Below, one piece after another: positions 35,201-46,939 of a stretch of DNA of 64,000 nt (its first letter is position 1; each line of letters starts with the position of its first letter). The stretch spans positions 445,001 through 509,000 of the forward strand of contig JABMCL010001731.1 of NCBI GenBank assembly GCA_018857735.1, in the 5' to 3' direction. The notes under the pieces were generated by a model that had not been told where the DNA came from, searched no databases, and worked only from the letters and a program-made list of their open reading frames with translations. The stretch comes from Alviniconcha marisindica (taxonomy: Eukaryota; Mollusca; Gastropoda; Provannidae). Made by a program: the position numbers and the translations under genes.

Positions 35201-36100
35201 GTAATTCTTCTAGTATACTAGGTACACTGTCACAGAAATCTCTTACCTCCTTTGGTTCAGTTTCTGATTTCTTGCTGTTAGTGATTTCCCCCCCCCCCCC
35301 CCTGAACTTTCCTCCCCTCTCTGGTTCCAAGGTTTTCCTCCCCCGACTTTTGTAGCTCCCCCCTGCTGACTGTACTGGGGGGGGGGGGGTCGGGGGGGGG
35401 GGGTTTTTAAAAAAAAACTGTTTTGTCCGCGTTTGGGGGGTGGGGCCCTGGCCCCTGATTAGTTCTGTTTTTCTTCTTCTTTTTGATTGCTTTATCGGCA
35501 TCATCACCAAAAAGCTTGTCAGTAATTGGGATGTTTTCATTGCTACGCAACGATGCCATGTCTTTTGGTAGGGGTTTGCGTGGATTCTGCTTTTTTTTTT
35601 GTTTTTTTAAATTTCAATTAAAAGAATTGGGACAATCTATAAAGTAGTTTGATTTGGGTATATCATAGTTATCATGGGGGAGAGGGGGGGGGATGGGGAG
35701 GAAAAAAGGTGGCCACTTGCGGATCAATATTTGGATCGGGATATGAGGTCGCTGGAAAAAAGGGGGGGATGAGGGGTGAGGGGAAAAGGGGTGGGTGCTG
35801 GGTCGTCTTGGCTGTACTGGGGCATTCACTCGTAAACTGGGCACACGCTGGGGGTCGGTTAAAAAGATCGTCGTCCACTATTTCAGTTAAAAACGGGGCC
35901 AGTTTTAAAAAAACCTTGAAAGGGTTTATGTCGGCGGGCTGCCCACTGAAAATATGTAAAATCGGCACACAGATTTACAGAAAAAAGTGGGAGACATGGT
36001 TTTTTAAATACACTTGTAGAAAAATCGAGGCCTGTGTGGGGCTAAAAACACTTGGGTATGAAGCACACATTTGTGGTGGTCGTGGTATCCAGCAATAGAA
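35097..36100 (-). pseudogene. DIRS gag-like region, C-terminal part
   Basis: Minus strand. Near 35560 an AUG-led frame reads MASLRSNENIPITDKLFGDD; 35275-35097 reads RDFCDSVPSILEELQKQSIS and RFCLAQWKLITIDEEILKMV. The last segment (NWKLIT.D.EIL..V) is the usual junction between the DIRS gag-like ORF and RT. Above 35640 a frame reads NPFKVFLKLAPFLTEIVDDD with Pro-rich surroundings. Many C and G homopolymers shift the frame. The insertion point of the nested LINE lies near 36100. Confidence 0.6.
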
Positions 36101-36354
36101 TGGGGGGGGAAAAACAGGGGACGTTCGCCCCTTCCCCCGCCGCCGGGTTTAACCCGAGCTGCGGGAAAGCGTTGAACGTACCCGATGGCCCCACATACTA
36201 AGGTGGGCTGCCAGTGGACAGGTGTAGACCAGTTGGCTGCAGCCCGTAAGAGGCTCCATCCTTCCCCTGATCGACACTCCCAGGCTTTTTGTACACAGGG
36301 GCAGTCCCACGCGCGTATTTTCCCGTCGAGGCTGGAAGTGGTCTGAACATGAGG

Positions 36355-39300
36355 TCAGGAGAACATCACGTGGTGAAACGAAACGCTCATCTCACACTCA
36401 CATTTCGTCGGTACGCCATGCATCTCAGACCCCACGTGCGACATGCATGATCGAGCTTTGGGGGTCGGCTCTCCGGGGAAAAGACTCCTGGGGGGGGGAG
36501 GTATCGCCCCACTCCTTGGCCGTGGCCATTGAGTGGAACTCCTTCCCCCCACTGCTTCCACCCTGCTTTTTTTTTTTCCGCATATACTCGGCCAGGCCGA
36601 TTTTCATCGCCCATCGAGGAGTCAACTCCCTTGGCTCCTCTTTTTGCTGCTCTATCCGCCTTCTCGTTTCCAGAGAGCAGACGTGCGCTGGTACCCACTG
36701 AAAGCGAACTTCCGAAACCCGGGTGACAGCTGATGGGTGGTTGTCGCGATCTCACGCACAAGATCCTCCCGTGCGTTTTGAAAGGGGGGACTTGATGGCT
36801 GCCAGCGCCGCCTTGGAGTCGCTGCAGATAACGATGGCGAAGGGAGTGACTGGTATCGGCTGATGTGTTGCAGGGCCATGGAATAGAAAAGCTCAGGGGT
36901 GAAGACCGACACTGCGGGTAGTGAATAGGAGTGTGTGAGGTTGTTGAACTCTGGGATCACAAAGGCAGCTCAGCTGCACCATCCTCCATCACAGAACCAT
37001 CAGTGAAGATCTTCAGGTGGTGTTGGTACTTTTCTTCCAGCTGTGACTGCTAGAACGAGTGGATTCTGGTCCTTCTTCCCCTTCCATGTCCACCTAAACG
37101 TGCGCCGTTCCGGACCAAGGTGGATAGGGATGCATCGGCCTCGTCGCCACCTCAACACCATCCGTCCCGCGCTCCGGACCAGGTCGCAGACCGGTCACAG
37201 TGAGGAGTAGGACTGGATTGGGGGGGGGGTTTGGGAAGGCAGTAGTTATCTCGTCGACGTGGAGTTGTCGACAGTCTGGCATCAAAAACATACTTACTAC
37301 AGATGAGCTGGATGGGGCGACGGAACGGGGGGAGCCCGGCCTCTCTGTACACCAGACACTGGGCACGGACTCGGCAGCCCGAGGGCCAGTCGCAACCGCG
37401 CCCCTCTAGGCGGTGAGGGGGGCGAGGCCCGTTTTCGATGGGTTGGGGCAGGGCTTCCAGTCCGTACACAGGCGTGACGCCCAGGGCCCGCACCACTCCA
37501 GGATCTTGGGGCTGACAGATCACCTTGATCACGTTGAGGGTGGGAGGCTTTTCCGCGCGTTGGCGCGCCGTGGTTCGACGCCCCCAGCGAGTGAAGTTAC
37601 ACCCAGGTATTTAAACTTCTTTCGATGCAAAAATACTCGCCCGTTCCCCCCTATCTGCACCTCCGTTTCTAAAGGGGGTGTTGGTGTGGAATGGGCGAAC
37701 ACCGTTTTCTGGGAAAAAAGAGCGAATCCATTTATTGCAAAAGGGGACCACCCCGTCCACAGCTTCCTGGAACATTTCATGTGTTTTTCACACACGAGCT
37801 GTTTGTGTGGAACGTTGTTTGGGGTTCCCCCAACGCCAATCGTCGCGACGTGGTCAGCACTCCTTTTCCCCTTACTGCTGTGTCCAAGTCGTGGACCATG
37901 ATGTTGAAAACAGGGGGGCGATCATTTTCCCCTGGGGAACGCCCATATTTACTCCTTTGGTGGTCGACGTGGCCCCCTTTTCCCACCTGCCCTGCATCGA
38001 TCTTCGCTCAGGAAGGATCGATGTAGTTTACATGTTCCCCAAAATTCCGATCTTGTCGAGTTTGTGTGTAGCTTGGGTGGCCTGGTCGTAGGCACGGGAG
38101 ATGTCAAAGAAGCACGTCATAGGACCTTTCTCCTCCCTAGTGCCCTCCCGACGTGCTCACCCAGTTTCACCAGGTGGCTGTGACACCCCGTCCCCGTCGG
38201 AAGCCGGCCGGGCCCCGGGAAAACATTTTCTTTGACTCACAGTGGTATTTAGTCGGTTTTTGATCACCCGCTTTACCTTTCCCTAGGTGGGATGTCAGGG
38301 AGATGGGTCTGTAACTGCCGAGTTTCCCCCCGGGTTTTGGGTTTTTTTGGGATGGGGACGACAATGGCGTGTTTCCACCCAGCGGGATTGTCCCCCCATC
38401 CCAGCATCTTTGGAAGAAATCCAGCAGATCTTCAGAAACGACTGGGGGGCCCTCTTTCAGCACCCGATCGAGACGGTGTCCACACCGGTGGAGACTTTGA
38501 TTTCTTGATGGAACCCAAAGGGGTCGTCTTAGCTCGGTGCAGGTCAGTGGGGTGTTAACCGCCAAACTGTCGTCGGGCACCGGGTGCGTGAAGGTAGCCT
38601 CCATTCTCGGGGAATTTGTTGCCTGTCCGCCGGGAGCTGTCGGTGTCACTGGCCTCAGCGAAAGCTTTCGCGAGAGCGTCCGCTTTGCTCTGGGCCGGGG
38701 TGTACTTTGTGCTGCCGTTTTGCAGGTCAAATAAACAAGCACGTGTTCTTTCTTCTGACTTTTTTTAAACAGACCCTAAGTCCGCCTTCCCAGCCGAAAT
38801 AAAATCCGCGAAGGCTATCCATTTTCCTTCTTGGGCCTGTGCTATGATCTTGTTGCATCTCTTTGGCTCTTTCATTCTTTCGTGACCGGCGTTCGGGTCT
38901 TTGGATAGTGCCTTACTTACCCGTTTGACTCTGACACCCTCCTCCTTTCTTTGTTCCCCAAGGGTTCTATTCGACCGTGACGCCCACCACCGGTCATCGT
39001 ATGCTTCCCTGGGGGCTTCAAGAGGGAGGAGACTATTCGTCGGTTCACTTTCGAGGTCAGCATCGCCTACTTTATTTTGGGGTTCCCAGAAGACTCCTGA
39101 ACAAGTCCCAGTTGGCCAGTTCGTAGTTGTACTTGCTGGTGGGGCAGGGGTCTCCTTTTCTGCTGAGAAAACGAAGCTGACTGTATGGGCAGGTGGTCGG
39201 ACGACAAAGAACCGCACCTACTTCCCCTCCCCCCGCTGGGGTGTCGGGGGTCACGAGGGTCAGGGCGATAGCCACGGGCCCCTGATCCGAGCGGTCGGAT

Positions 39301-39640
39301 GCGGGGGGAAAATCCTGTTAAAGTGAAATCACTGTTGTCCCATCTGGGCGGGGATGAGGGCGATGAGGACTCGTAATCCCGCTCCCCGCTCCCGTCCCGG
39401 ACGTTGAAGTCTCCAGACCAGGCTCTGCCTTTGCCTCCAGCTCATCAGCCACGAAACTGGTACTGCGGGGGGTTAGCAGTTCACAATCATGAAACCAAAG
39501 CCCTTGAAAACGAACCCTCACTCCGCAGGTATACCCGTTGGGGGGACCCGTGATGTTCGGTTCGTTGCTAAAGAAACGTTGTGTCTATGTATATGCAGGC
39601 CATGACCTTGTCACTCGGAGAGACCGGACCGACGACTGGC
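36355..39640 (-). pseudogene. LINE ORF2: endonuclease, RT, RNase H (many frameshifts)
   Basis: In minus-strand order. Endonuclease about 39530-39080: a GDFN-type FNVRDGSG segment in one frame, then PTTCPYSQLRFLSRKGDPC and YNYELANWDLF. RT starts at 38640: RVLKEGPPVVSEDLLDFFQR, PKPGGKLGSYRPISLTSHLG, FSRGPAGFRRGRGVT. Near 38100 CFFDISRAYDQA holds the first catalytic Asp; near 37950 NMGVPQGK and APLFNIMVHDLDTAV. The expected FADD box at about 37850 is disrupted by indels. The thumb at 37795-37530 has IGGNGRVFLHRKKFKYLGVT. RNase H at 36960-36400: VSVFTPELFYSMALQHI, SAATPRR region, LSGNEKADRAAKRGAKGV. Frames change at least ten times, mostly at homopolymers. Confidence 0.78.
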
Positions 39641-39899
39641 GGGTAGTAATACCCTTCCAGTCTGGGTAGGCTACCCGGTGGGCAGGCCAGGGACTGCAAA
39701 CACACGACTTTAAACGATGTCTTGACACGTGTTGTACAAATTGATCAAGGTTGGTGTTGATGGAACGACAATTCCACTAAAAAACCGTGAATCTATTGAA
39801 CGTGAGTTAGAAGGCAGGGTTAAAACACAGTTGTTTGCGCTTATAATCCATCAGCCGATGGACTCGGGCAAATTCCCGTCTGCGAGCGAGTCTCTCATC

Positions 39900-41830
39900 C
39901 GCGACATGACCAACAGGAGGTCGAGGGAGCGAGACATCGCCGGAGTTTCTTCCTCATGGCCCGTCATACCATTGTAGAGAGCCGTGAGCGTGCGCAGGAA
40001 GGGGGGGCAGTCCCCACTCAGCTTGGCCTGAATCAGTCCCAGCATCAGTTTCCACAGCAAACCGTCGAAAGGGCGGTGTCTCCTGCTGTAGGGCGACGTT
40101 GGACTCGTTCAGTAACTTGGTCATTCTGTCGTGACCCGTCGGTTTTGTTGGTCTGCTCTTGATTTTTTCCCCAAATGGTTCTTTTGCGTCGGCAAACGGT
40201 ACTGGGGCAGCCCCGTTTTCCCGCCTTTTGGGGTTTTTTTGCGCCCTTCCCTTTTTTTTGGGGGTTTTTTGGGGTTTTCTTCCTTTGGGGTCGTCCCCGT
40301 CAGGGAGTCCTCCACTCCGTCGGTGATCCAGGGTCATCGGGGGGGTGGGCTCCAGCGGGCTGATGATCGGTCTCTCCCACGGGTGAGCTGATCGAGGCGG
40401 GCGGTCACTTCCTTAGAGTGGCCTCCTTTTGCCACAGACTGGGGTTTCCGTCTGGGACTCTCGCCGCTGCCTGAGAGTTCTGTCCCGGGCGGGGTTGATG
40501 GGGGTTTTTCCCTCTGGGCCCCCTTTTCCGTGCCTCCCCTCGCGTACGACACCGGAGTTCCAGTGTCCGCAGAGAGCAGGACGGGCTGTCCGGTCTCGCG
40601 ACCAGCAGTTGTCCCTACGGAGGGGGAGGTGGCAGGGGGCGGAGCCTTGGGGTTTTTGTTGTCGCGGGCCCTCTGCATGGCGACGTTGTAAGGAATTAGG
40701 TCTTGCTCCTCAGAGATTCGCCCTTTGGCGAATCTGCATTTCCGGCAGCCCTTGTAGGCCGCCGATGGCGGCCATTGCATTCACGCAGGAAAACCTGCGC
40801 GTCCACTGTTCGTGCGAGTGCGAACCTTCCCCCACTTGGAGCAGCGGGGGTTTTTCCGACACTGTTGCTTGGGGTGCCCAAGGGTCTGACACTTGGTGCA
40901 CCGTCTCACCGGTGCGGGAAAGGCCTGTACCGTGAACGGTGTGGCACCGACCATACCTCACTGGGCAACTCCGTTGCTTCCAGGGAATCTTGACGGCAAG
41001 AGAGGGCTCCCGCTTGCGGTTATTGATCTGGCGACCCCTGCTAGCGATGCTCTCCCCTTCCAGATCTTTTCTTACGAGTTTCAGCTCTCGCCACCCTGGG
41101 GATGGGCCCCACTACTCCCCCACCACGGGTGTGGAATCCGGGCTCCTATGGGGATCCCCCCGGGCAGCTTGTCCAGGCGTGCCAGCTTGTCCGGGCCCCC
41201 TGGGGCCTCCCTGGCCCTTCCCGGGGGGCACCAATGGAGCGACTGCTCCCCCCGCGTTGCTGAGAAGCTGGCTGCGGTGCCATGGTCCGGCTTGTCGAAC
41301 CTGGCCGATCCGCCGCCGATGTCGTGGAATAGGGCCGGGAAGTCCACGAACGCCGGGCCCGGGTACTCGGCTGGAATTGCTTCCTGCGGGAGTTGCCGTC
41401 GGGCTGGCTTCGGAATTTTTGGTCCGGTTTTCCGGAGGGGTATTCCTGCCTCGGTTTAGGGGCAGGCTTGGTTTTCTGCATTTTGGTGCAGTCTTCGGCT
41501 TCTTGGCCGGTTGGGGGCTTTTCTTCCCCACGTTTTTCATGGCCACTGGTGGCGGCCGGTATAATGGTGTCGGTTGGGCTGGCGGGAGGGGTGGTAGCCG
41601 TTCGGCCAAAACATCTTCTCCCACTCTGGGCTTTTGAGCGGAGTTTGAGAGTCCAGGCTCTCTCCCTCCGATTGGGGCGTCGCTTGACGCCGTCTCTTTT
41701 CTCGCTTGCGAGGGGTGATAAATTCGGACTCTAGGTCCTTTGGAGCCTCTGTAGGGCTCGGGGGGGAGGGGGGGGGGGGGGGCCCGGGTTTTGCCGGCTC
41801 TCTCCCCGGATTTTCCCCTCTTCCCACTTT
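39900..41830 (-). pseudogene. LINE ORF1 (gag-like, zinc knuckles)
   Basis: Starts near 41827 with a Pro/Arg-rich frame (ESEFITPRKREKRRRQATPQ). Around 40950-40700, across frames, lie Cys/His clusters: VSDPWAPQ / CTKCQTLGHPKQ-like, CGEGSHSHEQ-like, then CVN...GRH and GCRKCRFAK. These correspond to tandem CCHC-type knuckles found in ORF1 of LINEs with RNase H. The remainder (40690-39950) is Pro/Ser/Lys-rich (PPATSPSVGTTAGRETGQPV; SKEVTARLDQLTRGRDRSS). Frames break at G/C runs. It would bind the element RNA. Confidence 0.65.
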
Positions 41831-42754
41831 GGTGTTCCCTATTCCCTAGCGGAAGGGGGCTGCTTGGAAATTGGCTCTACCCAGTGGGTAGAGCTTGTCG
41901 CCACAACCACAGAAACGCTCGCAGCGAACACAGTACTCACACACCTGATGTCCAGGGAACAAAATACCGCACCCCCTCACACAATAAATACTCACCACAT
42001 CAAAAAAGCTATCTAAAAAGAAGGAACAAAGCCACACTCAAATACACGACTTTTAACACGCTTCGAACCGGGCCCGGGGTCGCACACCACAGTTACAGCA
42101 CAAAGGAACACAGAACAAAGAGAACTCTCTGGAGTTACTGCCAAACAGCCACGAGACACTAACACCCAGTTGCCTACAGGGGGGAGCTGTGGGTAACATT
42201 GTTGAGCTCACTCCACTCGGCGGTTAAGTCGGTGTGACGAGCGCGTCAAAACACCGAACGACTCTACGAGCTTAAAAGCGAGAGGACCGTTTCACAGGAG
42301 CCTCGGCCACACACGGCGAGTACACGCAGAAACACAACCACAAGGCACAGCACAGGTACACACAGAATCACAGCCTCAGAAAAACAGCACGTACACCGAA
42401 TCACAGCCCAAAACACAGCACGGGGGCACCGGAGTCACAGCCACAAAAACACAATACGATACAAAGTCGCTTAAAAAAGGGGAGCAAACACAGATACAGT
42501 TACAGGGGGATGAACCTCCTGCAAAGTTAGAAAAATGCAAAAATGTTTCTAATTAATGCAAGATGCTCTCAGGGGAACGAGAGCCACCCCAGAACTAATA
42601 CAAAAATCGTTCGTTAAGAAAAAATAGGAAAAGGTACGATACCATCAGCTTGTCTCGATCCGCAATCCCAGTCCGACACGGTCTGCAGCAGAGCGCGACG
42701 AAACGAGAAGCCTCACTGACCACTACTCCACTGAGCGCACAGGCCACGGTTTAT

Positions 42755-42805
42755 GATTCGTGATGCTTTACGTCCACGGAGGCGAGATGGCCTATTAGGG
42801 ACGGG
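42755..42805 (-). repeat. Family B repeat fragment (copy 3)
   Basis: GATGCTTTACGTCCACGGAG ... CCTATTAGGGACGG matches the end region of the family B copies, in minus orientation. It lies at the junction between the LINE 5' end and the DIRS gag. Confidence 0.55.
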
Positions 42806-43010
42806 GGCAGAGTGGGAAGGGGCCGAAAGAGTGAAGGCTCGACCGCGGAAACCGCCCGAAAAAGACAGGAGAGACCGTGTTCATTGAGTCTTCACACACA
42901 CTGTCAGCATCTTCGTCCATCGCTTTTCCCCTCCTTTCCTCGTATTTGTTTTCTATGTCACTAATTTTCTGTACAAGCGTTCCTATCATTGTTTGCATAG
43001 ATTTGAGTAT
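42795..43010 (-). pseudogene. DIRS gag-like N-terminal region
   Basis: Minus-strand frame ILKSMQTMIGTLVQKISDIE, NKYEERRGKAMDEDADSVCE. A short amphipathic or coiled-coil start followed by an acidic stretch is common at the start of DIRS gag-like proteins. It is placed in the element by strand and by its position just inside the right inverted end. Similarity alone is weak. Confidence 0.5.
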
Positions 43011-43712
43011 GCCCTGTGGTTCATCATTTTGTCACTGCCATTGACTTTGGCCGGTCGACGTGACAACAAAGTTGGCACAAGAAACCTAAAAAGATAGGTC
43101 TCTGCTTACCTCACATCGTCCAACAAAAAGGAACACGAATCACATAAATATGATCCAGTTCAGCTTGTTCTTACGTAGTAAAATCGCATTTGACAGAGGC
43201 GAGATAAAGCACGTGAAGCAGTGAACAAGGCGCGTGAACCGCAAATTATCATGCGCATGCGTACTCATTGGACAGCTGTAGCTGTTGCATGCCGAAGCTA
43301 AATGACTTGTATTTTGAACTGGTGTAAAATATTTTTCAGTGTGATTTGTCCTGAGGTGATCCTGTTGGGTTGTCTGGACGTTAAAATCCAAGAACTAACT
43401 AGTCAAGATCTCCATCTCTCTAAACAAAAATATGTGATAAAAACATCTATCTAAAAAATACACATGTGACATAATGAAATATCTGGGATTTCATTTTTTT
43501 AACGTATTTCTAGAGAAGTTTGCAATGCAGTACAACCATTCTTAGTATCCTGGATGCATTGCAGTATGAGCATTCTTTGTGCTCACGTTGTATTAGAATA
43601 CTAAGTATGATTATGAAAGACTAAATGTCCTGCGAAAACTGCGGCCATTGGTAACTGACCCAGCATCGATTGGCCGTGTTCAAGAACAAAGCGGTTATCA
43701 TAATTCGACGCC

Positions 43713-43741
43713 CCTCCCCCCCCCCCCCCCCCCCCTCCCCC
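43713..43741. repeat. Poly-C tract beside exon f
   Basis: C run of about 27 nt with one T interruption, about 45 nt upstream of the exon acceptor. It might act as an extended pyrimidine tract; that is inference. Confidence 0.85.
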
Positions 43742-43787
43742 ATATTATCTGTTTTTTAATGTTTGTCATGGTTTGGGTGTTGTTTAG

Positions 43788-43924
43788 GTGATGGGACTGA
43801 CAATTCTGGCAGCAGGTACCAGCATACCAGACTTGATCACGAGCGTCATCGTTGCCAAGAAAGGCTTTGGGGACATGGCAGTGTCCAGTTCAGTGGGCAG
43901 TAACATCTTCGACATCACTGTGGG
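43788..43924 (+). CDS. NCKX: NCKX exon f: alpha-2 repeat (ion-binding)
   Basis: Exon of 137 nt, acceptor TTGTTTAG|GT, donor GG|gtaaga, phase 0 to 2. It encodes [46 protein letters not shown]. This is the alpha-2 repeat of cation/Ca2+ exchangers. The Asp in SIPDLITS corresponds to the alpha-2 acidic residue essential for transport. The Asp in NIFDI, 27 residues later, corresponds to the residue that gives NCKX its K+ dependence (Asp548 and Asp575 in human NCKX2). Both are present, so the product should be a K+-dependent exchanger. The split Gly codon (GG) calls for a following exon beginning in phase 2, which is not found in the remaining 20 kb. Confidence 0.97.
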
Positions 43925-44184
43925 GTAAGAAGGATGAAATGCTTTGGTGACGTGACAGTGTGGATACTACTAAGCAGTCACTAATGACAACCATGGGACA
44001 AATGTCAAGAAAGGCTGGTCTTAAATGTGGCAGTTACAGTGTCATGGGCTTAACGTATTTGACATCATGGTCGGATAAATTTGAAGGATATAATTCATTA
44101 TTATTATTTTCACAACATGTCCATCACCCAGAATGTGCATGAAGTAATAGTGATGATAATGATTTTGTGCAGAAACCTTGACAT

Positions 44185-44475
44185 TGCGGGTGGCAGGATA
44201 CAGCTAAGTACGCATGCACTTTACGTATGTGGCTTGCATGAAGTGACATGGTGCATGGTTGTATGGTGTACACAGAACGCGCTGTGATGGCAGCAGTTTC
44301 ATGTGGCACCAGCCATGCCAGTGCTGTAAGTACACCACTTTGGTGGATATTCAATAACGCGCTATAAAAGCTATTCATTCATGTAGAATCACATGCGAGC
44401 GCAGTGAGTCTGCTCGAGAGTGGAGAATAGCGATCAACAACAACAAAAAGCGATCAACAACAACAACAACAGCGT
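44185..44475 (+). mobile_element. SINE fragment (copy 4), 5'-truncated
   Basis: Starts within the GGTGGCAGGATACAGCTAAG block and contains TACGTATGTGGCTTGCATGA, TGGTGGATATTCAATAACGC, GAGCGCAGTGAGTCTGCTCG. It ends with two GCGATCAACAACAACAA units. It matches the body and tail of copy 1; the tRNA head is absent. Confidence 0.85.
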
Positions 44476-46744
44476 TGCTATTTTTCTTGACACTGTAATT
44501 GTTACAAATATAAAACGTTGCATGATTATAGTGTAGGGGAGTGGGGAAAGGAGTAAGGGAAGCAGGTTGGAAGCATGGATGAAGAGCCACAAGTCAGAGG
44601 TTGCTATAACATAACTTTTATTTGTACACCAGCCAACCAAGAAACAGTGTCTGTGTTGGAAAAGACACAAGCAAACAAAACATTTAGAATATAAAAGCAA
44701 ACGTAAAGACTAAACAACAGCAATTATATAATAAATACAGTAACCGTGTAGTTTACCTGTAGGTTACTATAATACATGATGATAACTGTGACAAAATGAT
44801 TAATTATGCACATGACTTGCACTTAAAACCCGTATCTCACAGTGTCGCGGTGAGTATACAAGAGACGGCCAGTCAATTAACTGATGAACTCTCAGTATAT
44901 AATAGTATACAGTAAAGTAACAGTGAAAAATACGGATTACCAAGCTCATTCTTAACTAAACAGGAAGAGTGAGATAACTGTTACAGCATTGTTCCACTTA
45001 AGCACACAACGAGAAGGACAGTGACACAGGTGGCACTTGGGACCATGCCGTAAACGGGAGGAAGTCAGTCATAAACTGACCGGCTGCAGCCTCGTTACTC
45101 AAAGCGTTGCAGCATGTCACTGTTACTAACTAGCAGAGCATATCCATGAACAACGTCAAGCGTCTTACTGGTGACAGTGTAGCGATAGGTATATACTCTC
45201 CCTCTTCCCCCACCTCCATACCCCCTTCCCCCCATCCCTAATAAGCCTTATGGTTTCTGTGGACGTTAAGCATCATGTTTACTTACTTACTTACTTACTT
45301 ACTGACGCGGGTAGCGCATCAAGAATCTAAGCTGTTGATCTGGCTGCGCCTGTCAGCTCGGTTAGTGAACAGAGACAAAGACCTAATTGCCACCACTGAC
45401 GCGCATCGCCGGCCTGTTCGGGTACACGCACAAAGACCCGGAAAGGGTTTACAAGCCCAAGACTCGACCATACAAAAGCCGGATTAAAACAGAAATAACA
45501 TGTCTCACAGTTTATACAATCACCCTTATGCACTAAACCATATTCAACTAGTAAAATGAACATTCGACAATATGAAGTCAACATCTTCAAAGTGTTAGCC
45601 ATAATATACCACCGATTTCCTGTAGAAAAATAGATCGGTAGGAAACTAAACAAATAAGTTATGCCGCACAGAGATCTGCACGGTCGCACAAAGGAACCAT
45701 ACCCTACTGAGGGATAACCGTTTACATCGGCAAAGCATCACTCCAACTGAACATCCAGCAATGGTAGCATAACATACTAGCTACATTTTGGAAACACCGG
45801 TCATCCTGTGGCATAAAGGCTTAACATTTGAACGCACAAACAATGTACACTGACGCCGAAATTACCCACGTGTTCAAGAACCAAAATCAAGGCACGTTGT
45901 GAACATGGTAACATTATAAACATACATTATTTACATCAATAAGAAACAATAGAGTAACAAGCCATAGAAAAATAACTACTTACAAGCTCTCCCCTGAGAT
46001 GAACACCGGCCGCAGCAGCAAACAAACAACCTGCCTCCACTGGGGGGAAAGGGACGCTTCGGGCCCAGCGCACAGGTTTTAACACCTTCCATAAAACTCC
46101 CACCTAATCAAAAAGGAAAAGAAACCGGAAAGAAAAGGTTAAAGGGTCATGGCCCGAAACATGTATACAATACACTCGGTTACAATAGTACTTGTGTCAC
46201 GATACCCATTCATACATTTCAGACTCTCAACGTTCAAAACCAAACACAATGGACAAAGATATTTCTCTTTTCAAAGCCATTGTACTTAGAACTACTTCAC
46301 AGCGTCAGACGTTATTCTACTTCGACTGCTTTCAAAGCTCTGCTCAAATTTCATTTCCATAAGCAATAACACCTTTCTGCATAAAAAGATGTATATATCC
46401 TCTAGATGTTTCTAAAGCATGTACATTTGATGGAAGTTATGTACCTTGTATGTACTCGCATGCCAGGTGAGAGTTACCGTAGGCAATTCGGGTCTTTGTT
46501 CTGTAAATATGACGTCTTTCAAGCGCTTCTTCCAGCTGACTTCAAATCTGAAGACCTGAGCAGCCTCTGCGAATCGACATGCTATTCACTGCATGGTTGA
46601 CTCTGTGTGAGGTAACAGAGGCAGCGTCGTCAGCAGGTAGTAACTCCCTGATCAGCTGCGCCATGGTCTTTGTGTACGCCTCCAAATGCCTCGGGTTGAA
46701 CAAGCTACCACCGGTACAAAAGCGTATGTATGTGCCACCATCGT
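44476..46744. other. Intron/intergenic sequence, little recognised
   Basis: No exon, tRNA or element core found. A family B fragment lies at about 45228-45275 and runs into a (TTAC)n tail at 45280-45303. Further open frames (45275-45487, 45327-45689) have no domain. Confidence 0.5.
45228..45303 (+). repeat. Family B repeat end (copy 4) with (TTAC)n tail
   Basis: ATCCCTAATAAGCCTTATGG and TTTCTGTGGACGTTAAGCAT match the family B core; the tail here is TTAC rather than a trinucleotide. Confidence 0.65.
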
Positions 46745-46935
46745 CATGGTTCAGGAGCTGTGTGAGTCGAGGTGGACGTCCTGGACTGTCCGTCCTAACG
46801 AGCCTTCTGGTTTCCGTGGACGTAAAGATCTATTGCACCGTGCTTCGGCATTGGTCACAACTTGTCCCTAATATGTCAACTGACATCTGAGGACATAAAG
46901 CATCACTTCATCATCATCATCACCATCGTCATTGA
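46745..46935 (+). repeat. Family B repeat (copy 5), (ATC)n tail
   Basis: GTCGAGGTGGACGTCCTGGA, CGTGCTTCGGCATTGGTCAC, CTAATATGTCAACTGACATC, then (ATC)n at about 46905-46925. It is the most complete plus-strand copy together with 1936-2123. It abuts the 3' end of a LINE. Confidence 0.75.
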
Positions 46936-46939
46936 GGTC

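Larger units (their letters stand above)
36100..42750 (-). mobile_element. GC-rich LINE with RNase H, near full length, nested in the DIRS element
   Basis: Minus-strand element of about 6.6 kb with a long 5' UTR (about 42740-41830), a zinc-knuckle ORF1 (41830-39900) and an ORF2 with endonuclease, RT, and RNase H (39640-36350). It ends with a 3' UTR toward 36100. Its base composition is far more GC-rich than the flanks. It interrupts the gag-like part of the DIRS element, so it is the younger insertion. RNase H plus apurinic endonuclease points to the I/Jockey/LOA-type group; exact clade not assigned. No clear target duplication was found by eye. Confidence 0.75.
32298..43310 (-). mobile_element. 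DIRS-like tyrosine-recombinase retrotransposon, interrupted by a LINE
   Basis: On the minus strand, gag-like, RT, RNase H and tyrosine recombinase pieces occur in the order typical of DIRS elements. The two ends carry an inverted repeat: 32298-32340 starts ATTTAGCTTCGGCATGCAAC going right, and the same sequence is found going left from about 43310. DIRS elements have such inverted ends instead of LTRs and use a tyrosine recombinase instead of a DDE integrase. The gag-like start (42795-43010) is separated from the rest (36100 down) by a GC-rich LINE of about 6.6 kb. Frameshifts occur in every domain. The element lies antisense in the last visible exchanger intron. Exact ends and internal complementary region remain to be aligned. 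Confidence 0.75.

Noticed and set aside
39729..39977. Plus-strand frames through the GC-rich LINE (for example 40429-40935, 40939-41637)
   Set aside because: Shadows of the minus-strand ORF1/ORF2, whose zinc-knuckle and RT motifs are clear.
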